DNA of 64,000 bases from Cubamyces lactineus (Eukaryota > Basidiomycota > Agaricomycetes > Polyporales > Polyporaceae): positions 186,001 to 250,000 of the forward strand of contig JACDTU010000015.1 in NCBI GenBank assembly GCA_022376465.1, in the 5' to 3' direction. The notes beneath the pieces were generated by a model. That model saw only the letters and a program-made list of their open reading frames with translations. It made no database searches and was not told where the DNA came from. The position numbers and the translations under genes are program-made. Of this stretch, positions 19,795 through 29,984 are shown piece by piece. Every line of letters starts with the position of its first letter. The first letter of the stretch is position 1.

Positions 19795-20792
19795 AAACCC
19801 TCGTTGGAGAAGCTTGCGAGGATTTCCTTCGCGTCTTGGTCTTCTTCTAGCCCCTTCAGAGCGGTACGGATCCTTGCTGCGATAAGCTGCTTCTTGTCAG
19901 CCGCTTGGCCGTCGATGGATTTGATGTCTTCATCATCGTCGCTCTCGTCTTCTTCGACCTCGGTGATGCGGGCCTTGGCGGCAGGCTTCGTCTTCTTACG
20001 GTCGTTGGTTCTTCTGTTGGGGCACTGCCGCGCTAGATGCCCTATCTGGTGGCAATTGAAGCATCGTCCTTCTCGGTAGTGCTTCTCACGTTCTTCGGTC
20101 GTCATCTTGTCGACATCCATGGCGTCAGGGTCGCGTTCTTGCGGTCGGGGTCTGTACGGCTTGTACGTAGGTCGGAAGGTCGAGGTCTTCCCGTCGTATG
20201 CTCTTCCCAGGTGATACTGCTGTTCGAGAGTGGAGGCTCGGAGGTAGAGTTCGCTGGCATCCTTCGGTAGGGGGTACATCCCGAAGATCTTCTCTCGAAG
20301 GGGACGGTTGAGTCCAGCATAGAAGAAGTCGGCAATGACTTCGAACTCTGTGATTCCGCATCGCGAGATGATCGACTTGAACTTGGCAATGTAGTCTTCG
20401 ACTTTCTTGCTTCCTTGCTTCAGGTTTCGCAGCAGCACACGGGCACTGGCCTTCTGGTCGATGTCGTCGAATGCTTCCAGTAGTTGCTTCTTGAAGTCGT
20501 CCCATGTTCCGTAGTTGGGTTCGATACGTTCTTCGCCTGGTCTTCGGTTCTTGTTCTGGTCGGCTGCCTGCCGTTCTACGTCTTCAATGAAGGTGCGGGC
20601 CCAGGTTCCGGCGGTGCCCCCGTTCATCAGCATAAGGCAGAAGACGATCTTCATTTCGTCGGTGGCGTAGGTCTTCTTGTTCATCGTGAGGTAGAGGGAG
20701 CATTTCTGCAACCACTCCACTACTTCGCCCCGCTTCCCTGAGAACTCTGGGGGCATCTTGAGCTTGATCTCGTTCGTCTTTTCTTCAGCCAT
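19791..20792 (-). CDS. Gypsy-1 copy C Gag
   Basis: Start at MAEEKTNEIKLKMPP, the first in-frame ATG; 333 residues. Capsid-like region (retrotransposon gag domain, EFSGKRGEVVEWLQ to the LREKIFGMYP region), then zinc knuckle CFNCHQIGHLARQC and an acidic C-terminus. It ends SNEGF-stop, where the slippery heptamer overlaps the last two codons. Upstream the frame stays open for 176 more codons without any ATG. Confidence 0.92.
   Translation of the reverse strand: MAEEKTNEIKLKMPPEFSGKRGEVVEWLQKCSLYLTMNKKTYATDEMKIVFCLMLMNGGTAGTWARTFIEDVERQAADQNKNRRPGEERIEPNYGTWDDFKKQLLEAFDDIDQKASARVLLRNLKQGSKKVEDYIAKFKSIISRCGITEFEVIADFFYAGLNRPLREKIFGMYPLPKDASELYLRASTLEQQYHLGRAYDGKTSTFRPTYKPYRPRPQERDPDAMDVDKMTTEEREKHYREGRCFNCHQIGHLARQCPNRRTNDRKKTKPAAKARITEVEEDESDDDEDIKSIDGQAADKKQLIAARIRTALKGLEEDQDAKEILASFSNEGF
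19794..19800 (-). promoter_or_regulatory. -1 ribosomal frameshift site GGGTTTT, Gypsy-1
   Basis: The gag codons GGT TTT TGA are preceded by G, giving the canonical X-XXY-YYZ heptamer G-GGT-TTT immediately before the stop. A one-base backward slip enters the pol frame with no intervening stop. I did not model a downstream stimulatory structure. Confidence 0.8.
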
Positions 20793-21320
20793 CGTGGCTT
20801 CGGTTCGGCCTTCGGGTTCGTTTGCGGTTCGGTTTGATTCTTCTTGAGGGGTCTTCCCTACGGGTTCTGGTGCGGCTTCGCCTCCCTCCGGGTCGTGGTC
20901 GTCGTTCGAAGTTCTTGTAGCGTTCTCGCTTTCTGGTTCACTCTCCTCGAGTATCTCCGCCTGAGCTGGTCTGGGAGTAGTGAAGTCTACCGGGGAAGGT
21001 TGTTCTGGTTCTGTTCTCGGTTCCGGGGTGGCCGCTGGTTCCTCCGGAAGTTCGTCTCCAAGTGATATTTCGCGGTAGCGTCTTCGGTAGTCGGGGTCGA
21101 TGTCAAGGCAGTTCCGCCAGGTGAGAGGGACTTCGGTGAAGTGCCAGGACTTGTTCTTCCAGAAGACTTGTTGCCCTTCGTAGTAGACTAGCTTGGCTTC
21201 CTTGTCAACCGCAAATTCTTTCGGTATCAACGCCGTGTTGTTCGGTTCGGGGCCGCTCTGTCTTGAGCGGGTGTCGTGTGTCGAGATCTGGGTAGATCGA
21301 CGGGTTCTGGTGAGCTCGAC
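20793..21320 (-). other. Gypsy-1 leader: open, ATG-free extension of gag
   Basis: 176 codons open in frame with gag between a TAG (21321-21323) and the gag ATG, encoding protein-like sequence (IPKEFAVDKEAKLVYYEG, WKNKSWHFTEVPLTWRN) with no ATG. No ATG occurs in any frame on this strand from the LTR TATA box to the gag start. Copy A keeps it open too. A non-AUG-initiated, N-terminally extended Gag is possible. Confidence 0.6.
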
Positions 21321-21324
21321 CTAA
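21313..21324 (-). other. Gypsy-1 self-complementary primer-binding site
   Basis: Next to the 5' LTR, the RNA-sense AGGTCGAGCT is the exact complement of AGCTCGACCT (21436-21445), which lies 33 nt downstream of the TATTTAAG box where the RNA 5' end is expected. No tRNA complement is evident. This matches the self-priming of Tf1/sushi-type chromoviruses. Confidence 0.75.
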
Positions 21325-21741
21325 TGTTACGACGAGCCTAGATCGGTCACAGCAAGCGACGTCCTAGGGATCGGACCAGAGGTCTCCAGTAGTTCGAGTC
21401 GAGTAGAGGTTCAGAGGAATAGGCAATGGATAACCAGGTCGAGCTGAGGATCCCGAGTGGATCCTCTGGTCTTAAATACAGGAAGAGAGACATGGACACG
21501 TCGGCGCCACGTAGGCGCCACGTACCGTGAGAGTCCAGTATAACTACGTAGAGTCAGGGCTGGGAGTACAGATGATGTGGCGATGACGTGGCGGAAGGTG
21601 ATAGGGTAGTAATACAACAGCCGTGTGAACCGGTGGGAAAGGGTGACGTGGCATGGGAAAGGATGACGTGGCATAACGGAGGCACGAGGGAGAGAGAGGA
21701 AAAGGAAACTGGGTGACCGTGACACAGTGAGCGTCGTAACA
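21325..21741 (-). repeat. Gypsy-1 copy C 5' LTR
   Basis: Identical to the 3' LTR except one base by eye. TATTTAAG is at 21471-21478 on the minus strand. A hairpin (GAGGATCC / GGATCCTC) sits directly upstream of the predicted RNA start AGCTCGACC. Confidence 0.95.
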
Positions 21742-21746
21742 GTCGC

Positions 21747-24008
21747 CTGAAATGGCGATGTCCCATCACTCTGTGGGATGGGACCATCCCTGATGTGTCC
21801 TATTTCCGCGTTTTTGGCTGCAAAGCCTACGTTCATGTGCAAAAGGACAAGCGCAAAGGGAAACTCGACAAGAAGGCTGTCGAGATGATCTTTGTTGGGT
21901 ATGAGCAGGGTTCCAAGGGGTATAAATTCTGGAATCCAGCCACCCACTCTATCGTCGTATCTCGCGATGTGATCTTCGACGAAGAGTCTTTTCCTGCATG
22001 TAAGATTCCTGGCAATCGTCCTGTTACCCCAGACGATAGTCCGTTCTCAGATCAAGAAGTCCCTTCAGACGATGCCTCCAATGCTGAGCCTGAAAACTTC
22101 GAGATCGATATCCCTCTTCCTATTCCTCTCCCGGAGGCTGCACCTCCTGCGCCTCCTGCACCTCCAGAGCAACTTGCTCCCCCTCCTCCGCAACAACCTG
22201 ATCCACCACCTGCTGTTCCTCCACCGCGGCCTACCCATCAGCGAAATCGTCATGAGCCAGTGGGAGGTCCTAGCATAGCGCGTGATCGCCCTCGTCGCGA
22301 GAACGTTCCTAGACCTCAGCGCTACAGGGACAGCGTGTATGGTGATGAGCCACCTGCAAAGGTTGATGCTCGTACAGATGCGGAAGGGAACTTGGAGGAC
22401 AATGAACAAGTTGTACAGTCTATCATTGCGATGCTCGCTGCCGCAACCCATAAGCCTGGCATTCCTAACTCTCATCGACAAGCCATGGCATCTCCAGACG
22501 TGGAGAAGTGGCGTGCAGCTGAGAAAGCAGAGTACGACTCGCTCATTGAGAACAAGACCTGGCTTCTTGTGCCTAGGCCAAAGAACCGACAAGTCGTCGC
22601 CAATCGTTGGGTGTATGACATCAAGCATGATGGTCGGTATAAGGCTCGTCTTGTGGCCAAGGGTTTTACTCAGGTCTGGGGGGAGGATTACAACGAAACC
22701 TTCTCGCCTGTTGCGCGTTTTGAGTCGATTCGTTACCTCCTCGCGCACGCTGCGCTTGAGGACTGGGACATCGAGTCGATGGATGTCAAAACTGCGTTCT
22801 TGAACGGCGACTTGGAGGAGGAGATCTACATGGAACAGCCTGAGGGCTGGGTTGTTCCTGGCAAGGAAAACTTCGTGTGTCTGTTGCTGAAAGCTATCTA
22901 TGGCTTGAAGCAGGCGTCTCGTCAATGGAACGCCAAGATACACCAAATCTTGCTGGATCTGGGATTCATACGGACATACTCTGATGCCGGAGTCTATGTA
23001 TATCGGCGACATAGGGGGGATTCCGTCACGATCATCGTTCTGTATGTCGACGATCTACTCCTCATGGGTGACAAGCCTGGCCATATCAAGGCTACCAAGG
23101 AGGCCTTGATGCAGCGGTTCAAGATGACGGATCTGGGTCCTGTCTCACGTTTTCTTGGTCTGAACATTGTTCGCGATCGTAAAGCTCGAATGATCGACAT
23201 CGACCAGATAGACTATATCCAGTCCGTTCTCGAACGTTTCGACATGGCTGACTGCAAGCCGGCTCGCACTCCCCTCCCTGCTGGTGCTGTACTGGAGAAA
23301 TCTAGTCACACCGCCGCCGATCACTCCCGGAAACGGTACCAGAGCCTAATTGGCAGTCTGCTCTATGCGACTTTGGGTACACGTCCGGATATTTCCTTTG
23401 CGGTCCAGAAGTTGTCTCAGTACAACTCTAATCCTAGTGACGCACACTGGAACTATGCCAAGTATGTTCTGCGGTACCTGCAAGGGACCAAAGACTACCG
23501 GTTGCGTTACTTTGGTTCCTCGAATGACGGTCTTTTGGGTTATTCAGACTCAGACTGGGCTGAGGACCGTGATGACCGCAGGTCCACTGGAGCTTACGTC
23601 TTCTTAATGGCAGGCGGCGCTATTTCCTGGCAGTCTAGGAAACAGCCGACTGTTTCGCTCTCCTCGACCGAGGCGGAATACAAGGCTGCGTCAGACGCTT
23701 GTCGTCAAGTTGTATGGCTTCGCACGTTTGGTGAAGAGTTGGGGGACGACATCTCTCGTCCTACACCTTTGTGTCTCGACAACCAAGGGTCCATCTTCTT
23801 ATCAGTTAATCCCGTCACCGAGCGTCGCACGAAGCACGTCGACGTCCAGTACCACTACACTCGCGAACAAGCTGAGTTAGGGACGATCGACATCTTCTAC
23901 GTAGCGACAGAGGATCAACTAGCTGATTCCTTGACGAAGAACGTCTCCTTCTCTATATTGGAGCGCTTCAGAAAGGCGATTGGTCTAGTCTCTCCCTCCG
24001 CAGTTTGA
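21747..24008 (+). CDS. Copia polyprotein, 3' part (integrase end, RT, RNase H)
   Basis: Continues codon 669 onward of the copia frame after the nested element, in phase once one GTCGC is removed. It begins with the rest of the integrase (VSYFRVFGCKAYVH), a Pro-rich linker, then RT (RYKARLVAKGFTQ, MDVKTAFLNGDL, LYVDDLLLMGD) and RNase H (GYSDSDWAEDRDDRRSTGAY, SSTEAEYKAASDA, KHVDVQYHYTRE). TGA at 24006-24008. A polypurine tract GAGTGGGAG follows before the 3' LTR. Only the insertion makes it non-functional. Confidence 0.94.
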   Translation: MKWRCPITLWDGTIPDVSYFRVFGCKAYVHVQKDKRKGKLDKKAVEMIFVGYEQGSKGYKFWNPATHSIVVSRDVIFDEESFPACKIPGNRPVTPDDSPFSDQEVPSDDASNAEPENFEIDIPLPIPLPEAAPPAPPAPPEQLAPPPPQQPDPPPAVPPPRPTHQRNRHEPVGGPSIARDRPRRENVPRPQRYRDSVYGDEPPAKVDARTDAEGNLEDNEQVVQSIIAMLAAATHKPGIPNSHRQAMASPDVEKWRAAEKAEYDSLIENKTWLLVPRPKNRQVVANRWVYDIKHDGRYKARLVAKGFTQVWGEDYNETFSPVARFESIRYLLAHAALEDWDIESMDVKTAFLNGDLEEEIYMEQPEGWVVPGKENFVCLLLKAIYGLKQASRQWNAKIHQILLDLGFIRTYSDAGVYVYRRHRGDSVTIIVLYVDDLLLMGDKPGHIKATKEALMQRFKMTDLGPVSRFLGLNIVRDRKARMIDIDQIDYIQSVLERFDMADCKPARTPLPAGAVLEKSSHTAADHSRKRYQSLIGSLLYATLGTRPDISFAVQKLSQYNSNPSDAHWNYAKYVLRYLQGTKDYRLRYFGSSNDGLLGYSDSDWAEDRDDRRSTGAYVFLMAGGAISWQSRKQPTVSLSSTEAEYKAASDACRQVVWLRTFGEELGDDISRPTPLCLDNQGSIFLSVNPVTERRTKHVDVQYHYTREQAELGTIDIFYVATEDQLADSLTKNVSFSILERFRKAIGLVSPSAV

Positions 24009-24019
24009 ACGAGTGGGAG

Positions 24020-24577
24020 TGTTGAACTTCCAGGTTATCGGCTGTGCCGGACCGGGAATGTGGACCTTGTGGCTGTGGCGCCTACAACGCGCACAGCATG
24101 GACTTTGTTCCTTCCTTTTATGGACTGCTTAGCATACGTACTGTAGTTAGACATTCTTTCATTCCCTCCATCTTTCCATTGCGTTCTACACTGCTACGGA
24201 TCCTTCCAGAGGGTTCTCTACCTATGATACCATATGTCGCGATACTCGCACCATCGTCTTACTCAGGATATGCTCGGCACTTACTCATCGCACATAGCGA
24301 TCACATGCCTCCTTTCTTCGCTTACTCATGGCACTCCTCTCTCAGTATATAAGGAGGACATTCTTTGCCCCTACTCTTCAGTCGTTCGCTCACAGACTGA
24401 AGAGTAAGTTTCCTTATTACCTATGGTTTATATGCAGTTACTTACTGAGTACTTGTAGCTTCTTTGTGTCGCTTACAGGTACTTATACCATGCAATATAG
24501 TCGTTCGCTCACAGACTGAAGACTTCTTTGTGTCGCTTACAGGTCGCTCCCAGCCTTCCAGGTTCAAAAGTTCGTCA
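24020..24577 (+). repeat. Copia 3' LTR (558 bp)
   Basis: Same length as the 5' LTR, one base different by eye. Followed by the TSD CGCTC and the resumed polypyrimidine tract. Confidence 0.94.
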
Positions 24578-25246
24578 CGCTCTCCCTTCCTCCCTCCCTC
24601 CGCTCGCTCCTGCGCCCTCCCACTTCCACTCGCGCCGGCGGTATGAGTACTCTGTGACATGTTAAATTTCCATGTACTTCCGACAATGCTTGTATGCTTT
24701 CCCTGTTAGAGGCAGGTTAGCTTTCACGCGCATTTTGCTGCACGGGATACGACACCTATGCAAGTGCCTTTTGTGTGCAAGGAAAGGCGCGTGACATCTT
24801 AAATATAGCGAGAATGTTCTTGAGGTAGAATAAAGCGACAAGTGGTACGTGGCCCGCCAGTGTAAATGTCTGTGAAATGAGCGTGACAGGTAGCTTTTGC
24901 ACTGGGAGGAAATAGCCGTTAGATAGTGGTGACAGATTTCTTATACGGGGAATTTCGCGTGATGTGACAGGCGTCTGAAATGTTTTCTATTTCGGGACTT
25001 TCCCGTATATGGATAGACAAACCCTCTACGCCGGTGAAAATGACTGGAATAACCCCGGGAAAGGAGTTATGTCCCTGACCTGGATATTGTCCGTGACAGC
25101 CCCGCGAAAGTTAAGACTGGGCAGGGTTTTCCCGGCCTTTTCGCAGGCAGCGGTATGGGTCTTTGCACGCCGTGTGATACACATAACGTACACAGTGCAC
25201 TTACTCATACTACGTCTCGCTTAGCAGATGCATGACAAACCGTCAG
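24578..25246. other. Intergenic: end of polypyrimidine tract, then nothing recognised
   Basis: The C/T-rich tract continues to about 24620. The remaining 0.6 kb up to the F-box gene stop has no frame, repeat or RNA gene that I can support. Confidence 0.6.
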
Positions 25247-27139
25247 CTAGGCCGCATGGTCTTCCAAGACCCTCGCTCGCCAAACCGGCGGCACCTGTCC
25301 CGCCGCAGACTCAAGAGCCTGAGCAGTCTCCGTCCGGAGGCTATGTAATCGCGGTGAGTGCTCGGGATGCCTCATCCGCACGAACAGCTTCTCCAGCGTC
25401 GTCGTGCAGCGCGGCATGGGGAGGCAAGTGAGGCACGCTGGCACCCGGTCCGGTACCTGCAGCCTCGGGAAGAGTCGCTGGAGGAACGCTGCGCAATGTT
25501 TCGACGTCGAGCGGCCCTCGAGGCGTGCGCCGCACAAGAACAGATGCTTGAGCCCGTGCCGTGGCGTCGAGGCGAGCGCGCGGACCTCACGCTCGGTCAC
25601 GTCTTCGAAGATCACTCCGCGTAGATGCAGGGTGTGTAGGTCCGGGCAGTGACGAGCAAAGGAAAGCAGGCTCTGGGAGGTGACTCGGTCTCCGTCAGGC
25701 CAGCCTAGGAATAGACTCAGCATGCGCAGGTTCGGCAGATGTCGGGCGAGCAAGTCCAGTTCAGCGTCGCCTCCTTTGCAGATGACCACGGCTCGCGGGA
25801 CGCGAATGATGAGCTCTCTGAGCGGGCTGAACCCCGCGTTGGAGTTGAGCAGGGAGTAGAAGATCGACTGGAAACTGGGCATTTGACTCGCGGCCTCCTC
25901 GAGTCTCGCACGGCACGCGACAATGGAGAACGTGCGGAGTTGGGTGAAAGACCGAAAAGCCCACTCGAGTGTTCCTTCGACGGTCCACCGCGTAGGCTGA
26001 TCATCCCAGCACACGACATCCAGTGAGTGAAGGTTAGGAGAGCTGAACACCCGTAGCGCTCCGGGGTTGGTGTTTCCCGCGAGAGTCAGGCTCAGCTTGC
26101 GAAGGGAGGGGAACCCGTCGACCTGCATCCCAGAGGGCCCAGGCACACGGATCGTCCGGAGGGTTAGCTGGAGAGTGGCGAGGTTAGCTAGGGAAGCGAG
26201 TCCGCGTAGAGCAGCAACGTCAGTCACGAGGCAGCTGAAGTCGAGCAGGAGGGTTCTCAGGTGCTGCGGCTGCGCGAGGCTCGTCCACGTCCCGGCGTCT
26301 TGCAGGGGTGTCAAGTAACTCGACGAGTCCGTTACGACCACGAGCTTCGTAAGTTCGCTGCAGCGGGGCAGCGTCGCCTGTAGCAGCTGGTCGAGAGCCG
26401 TACTAGCACTTGTTTGCACGCCACCCATCCGGATGACGTTCAGCCTCGTGTCTCCCACAGCCTCCGCCTGAGCACGAGCTACGTGCCAGAACTCGGCGTT
26501 GGCAAGCCGATTCAGTCCGTAAGAGTCCGTGCTCCCCAAATACAGCTCTAGACTGTGTAGTGCAGGCGAGGCAAGCAGCAGAAGCCCGAGATGGTCCGTG
26601 CTAGTGTAGTCCCATACGACGTCCTGTACCTTGGGAAAGAGCGCCTGCCCGTTCGTTTTGTAGCTGAGGTAGACGTAGACCGAGGACGGCACGCGGTACC
26701 GCCACGATCCTCGTTGGATCGTCCGGATGTAGGACGTATACCTTAGGAACGTTTGCCAGTGCTCCTGCGATATCTCCCCGATTGTCTCCTGTGGGAAAAC
26801 ACCGGCTCGGTCAGTACATACACCATTCCATCAAACCATGTCACTTGCCTCAAACTCAATGAAGCGACTGCTATTATCTCGTATGAAGAGCATAGAGAAC
26901 GCGACGAGCAGCTTCAGGACGGGCCCGATCCCGGGTATCGTTCTCCACAGCGCCCTTACCGCAGGCTCGTAGAAGGCCGTGCAGACGCGAGCAGCTTGCG
27001 CCATCGTGCGACGGTCCTCTCGGATAGTGGCATGCTGCGGCGACCCGTCTGCGTCACCAATATCATGATGCCTGAGATGGTAGAAAATCTCCTCGAGGAT
27101 ATCCGCGGTCAATAGCGCAGGCGGCGTTTTGGAGGCCAT
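25247..27139 (-). CDS. F-box protein with LRR-like C-terminal region (610 aa)
   Basis: Two exons: 26849-27139 and 25247-26788, joined by a 60-nt intron with a GC donor (GAG|GCAAGT) and CCCACAG acceptor. The N-terminal 60 residues are an F-box (PPALLTADILEEIFYHL ... AARVCTAFYEPAVRALWR), the SKP1-binding module of SCF ubiquitin ligases. The rest has leucine-rich periodicity (LRKLSLTLAGN, LRTLLLDFSCL, LRMLSLFLGW, LHTLHLRGVIF), a likely substrate-recognition surface. Lengths fit the large F-box families of Agaricomycetes. The substrate is unknown. Confidence 0.85.
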
Positions 27140-27829
27140 GAACAAAGTGCGAGGCGCTTTGGAAGGATCTGACGTTACGAGTCAAAAGGCTGCGGACGGC
27201 GGATTTGGTCACACTCGTCTATTGGGCGTTGGTCAGTTACTGAGCTCGCGGCGAGTATATGAGCGACTTCCATGCATAATTCAGATGCATGCACATGTAG
27301 CCACCATGTTCAACCTCCAGCCTGATGCATAATTATACAGCAATGTAGATGTACACCTGAAGTGCAATGAACGAATCACAATGAGGTACTCATAAACCGT
27401 AGCAACAGTGAAGTCCATGAGATGTGATGGGGTAACACAACCTGACACGGCAATTCGACACGCGATGCAAGAGACGAACGAGAAAGAGGAAAGAATCGGC
27501 ACAAAACCTACCGTACCAAACGCACACCAAGCAGGCGATGGTTGCAGGGGATGTTGATGTGATGCACGTCACCGAGCCACGGCGACTGAGGATGTACGAC
27601 TCCACACGCCAATTGACCGCCTCAACATATCTCGCGTGGCGACTGAATCCCTTTCCGATGCCACAAGGACGCCACAGGATGAGCTCGAGATGGATGCCGC
27701 GAGGGTGGCGGGCTGCCCCTGGAAATGAAAATCTCCGAGAGGAAGAGGCGGACTTGACTGTGTAGAGGCGCTTGGCTGTACGATATGGCAGCGACTTGCG
27801 CGACACCTGGCTGAAAGGCGATGTTGGGC

Positions 27830-29324
27830 CTACAATGTGAACCACTGATTAGCACCTGCATTTGGAGAGTAGGGGGTGGGACCACAGTGAAGAGGGAGGT
27901 GGGCCAACGCAGATGAGGATACGCGCGGCCGAGAGTGACTCCGCGAACCTGAAAGCGACACACGTTTGATCAAGACAAAAGTCACCAATGACATCTCAAC
28001 AAGAGCAGAAAGAAATAATTGTTCGACCGCACGTATCTCATCTGCAATATGCCCGACGTTCTCAACACTACGGGATTGGGTAACTTACGCGACGACGGTG
28101 CGCTGAACGGACCGGCTGCCGCAGCCTGGGTGTAGCTGAGGTATCCGTCTTCGCTGAGGGCATCCGCCTCCTGTGCGTTCGACGCAAGGTCATCGGACGG
28201 ATCGTCAACATCGTCCCACTCGCTGTCGTCGTCATCATCATCATCATCGACACCTTCATCGCTGACGGGACCGAGGTTCTTGTCAAGAGAGCCATTCCGA
28301 GGGGGAAATGGTGCGCCTGGGCTCCGTTCCCGCGCATCCCGGATAATTCTGCGAACGTGTCAGCAAACGTTCCACAATGAGTGTATAGCCACTCGAACTT
28401 TTTCATAGCATCCTGCTCTTTGTAGAATTCGAGGGGGTTAGGGATATCCTCTTCCGAGAGGTGCGCGGCGAGGTCGAACCACAAATCCACCAACGGCAAG
28501 AACTGGTCGTCGTCGTCGTGCGCAAGGTTGAATACGTCCATCGTGAGCAGGTCATTCACAGAGGAGTCGGCCTTGTGAGAGCAACCGGCTTGGTGCGCAG
28601 TCCTGGTGAGTTCGTCGGAGTCATCCGACAAGCAAGAGTCCGGTGAGGACCCAGCACGAGGACCGTGCGATGCTCGCTTGGAGCGTCCGCGTACGTCCAT
28701 TCTGTCTTCCTCGTCGCTGTCGTCATCGGACTCGCAAGGGTGCATTGCCCGCCACACCGGATCGCTTGCGTACATTACCTCACAAGCCGTCTCCATATGA
28801 TCATAGTCGTCTGAGAACATGCGCTCCATAGCGAGATGCTGACGGGTACCAAGCTTCACAGCATCGCCATCGTCGTACAGATCATCCCGCCGCCGAATGC
28901 GAACCGTGGTCGTGTTCTCTATCCAATGGTAGCAGTGGTGGAAAGGGAAAGGCGTCTCGGGTTTCAGAGGATCGCGCCCATGGGGGTGGTCTGAATTTGG
29001 ATAGATAGGGATGGCCATGTCGCTTGTGATGCCACGATCAGGTTCTTCGGGACGCAGGGTAGTCCCAATGAGACTGATCTGGAAGCGGAACCATGCGCTC
29101 TCATGGAGGGGAAGGTCCAAAGGCTGGAGTATCTATGTGAGAAGCTTTCATTCTTCTAGTAGAGTATGGATATGACATACAAGGTCCAGGTAAGCAAGGT
29201 ACTTTCTGGAAGGCAACGCCCGAGCCTCCGCCATTGCGATGGGGTCCTGGTAGTGCTCAACCATCGCCACAGGGTCCATGCGAACTACGGCATATTGGAA
29301 CGAGCCAGGACAGAGACGCTTCAT
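27830..29324 (-). CDS. Family X gene, copy X1 (pair 1)
   Basis: Unrecognised protein. Exons inferred: 29181-29324, 28399-29132, 28089-28348 and a last exon from about 27955 down to a stop at 27830-27832 (3' end uncertain). The N-terminus MKRLCPGSFQYAVVRMDP and the block TTLRPEEPDRGITSDMAIPI...HHCYHW match X2 and X3 at lower identity, and the PLVDLWFDLAAHLSEEDIPNP motif is shared. Exon 3 adds an acidic Asp run (VDDDDDDDDSEW) absent from X2/X3. There is no signal peptide or membrane span. It is head to head with Y1, 660 bp away. Confidence 0.65.
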
Positions 29325-29984
29325 GATGCTAGGCTGCCAGCAGGTCAACGTGATGCAAGTCTGATCCAAGGGTTTGCGAGATAAGTAGAGTATTCTCGAG
29401 ACGACGTCTGCCAGGATACTCTGCCTATCTCGTTGACCTGTGGAGAGAACGGAGGTTGTGGTTAAGACTCGAGCCAAAGTCGTTCAGGTTGACGCTAGTC
29501 TGCTGGGAAGAAAGCGGCGAAGAGAGCGGACTTGCAAATGACAATGGACGATCCTCTGAGGTTGACAAACTCCGCTCAGCTCCGACTTCTGAGCATGCCA
29601 TAACAAGCGCTCAAATATACTCTGGCTTGATTCGCATTGAATCAGCGCTAGGGCCCCCGGTGTGCAGCGTCAGTCGGTGCAGCCTGTACGCTCAATGTCG
29701 AGAGAGGGCTCAGATATAAGCTAGAGGTACCGTGCAAACATTGCTTTTATATCCAGCATGACTAAGCCCCACAGTAGCAGTGAACCGGCGTAACACCAGA
29801 GTCGTACCTATAAGTGCAATTGCATATCCGGATCCCATGAGAAAGTCACTGGACTATGTGTGCTTCTCTTCACACGCTCGAGCTCATACGTACATCCTAC
29901 GCGTCGCACCTGAGTGATGCCCTCATATGCATCACTCTCGTCCACATCGTTTCCTCTACTCCGCGACTCCCAAGTGACCTGATT
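29325..29984. promoter_or_regulatory. Shared upstream region of X1/Y1
   Basis: 660 bp between two divergent start codons with no other supported feature. The same arrangement occurs at 33534-34105 (572 bp) and, without the inserted transposons, in pair 3 (about 626 bp), so a bidirectional promoter is likely. Confidence 0.5.

Larger units (their letters stand above)
14085..21741 (-). mobile_element. Gypsy-1 copy C, complete (7657 bp)
   Basis: Minus-strand Ty3/gypsy chromovirus with 417-bp LTRs, TSD GTCGC (14080-14084 and 21742-21746), a self-complementary primer-binding site, gag, pol in the -1 frame, three post-pol frames and a polypurine tract. All frames are intact and the LTRs differ at one base by eye (in GCGAGC against GCAAGC), so it may be active or only recently inserted. 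It interrupts copia integrase. Confidence 0.96.
10554..24577 (+). mobile_element. Ty1/copia element, split by Gypsy-1 copy C
   Basis: Complete element with 558-bp LTRs and TSD CGCTC at both ends (10549-10553 and 24578-24582). Without the nested Gypsy-1 it is about 6.36 kb. Domain order is gag, protease, integrase, RT, RNase H, which defines the copia superfamily. The LTRs differ at one base by eye (11101 against 24567), so the insertion is recent. The nested element and its TSD (GTCGC) account for the only break in the polyprotein. Confidence 0.95.

Noticed and set aside
15820..21065. Many antisense frames (60-190 codons) on the strand opposite Gypsy-1 gag-pol
   Set aside because: They are shadows of the intact coding frames and lack protein-like features.
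24658..24800. TGTTAAATTT start after the copia element as a possible solo LTR
   Set aside because: No matching CA-ended terminus or duplicated flank was found.
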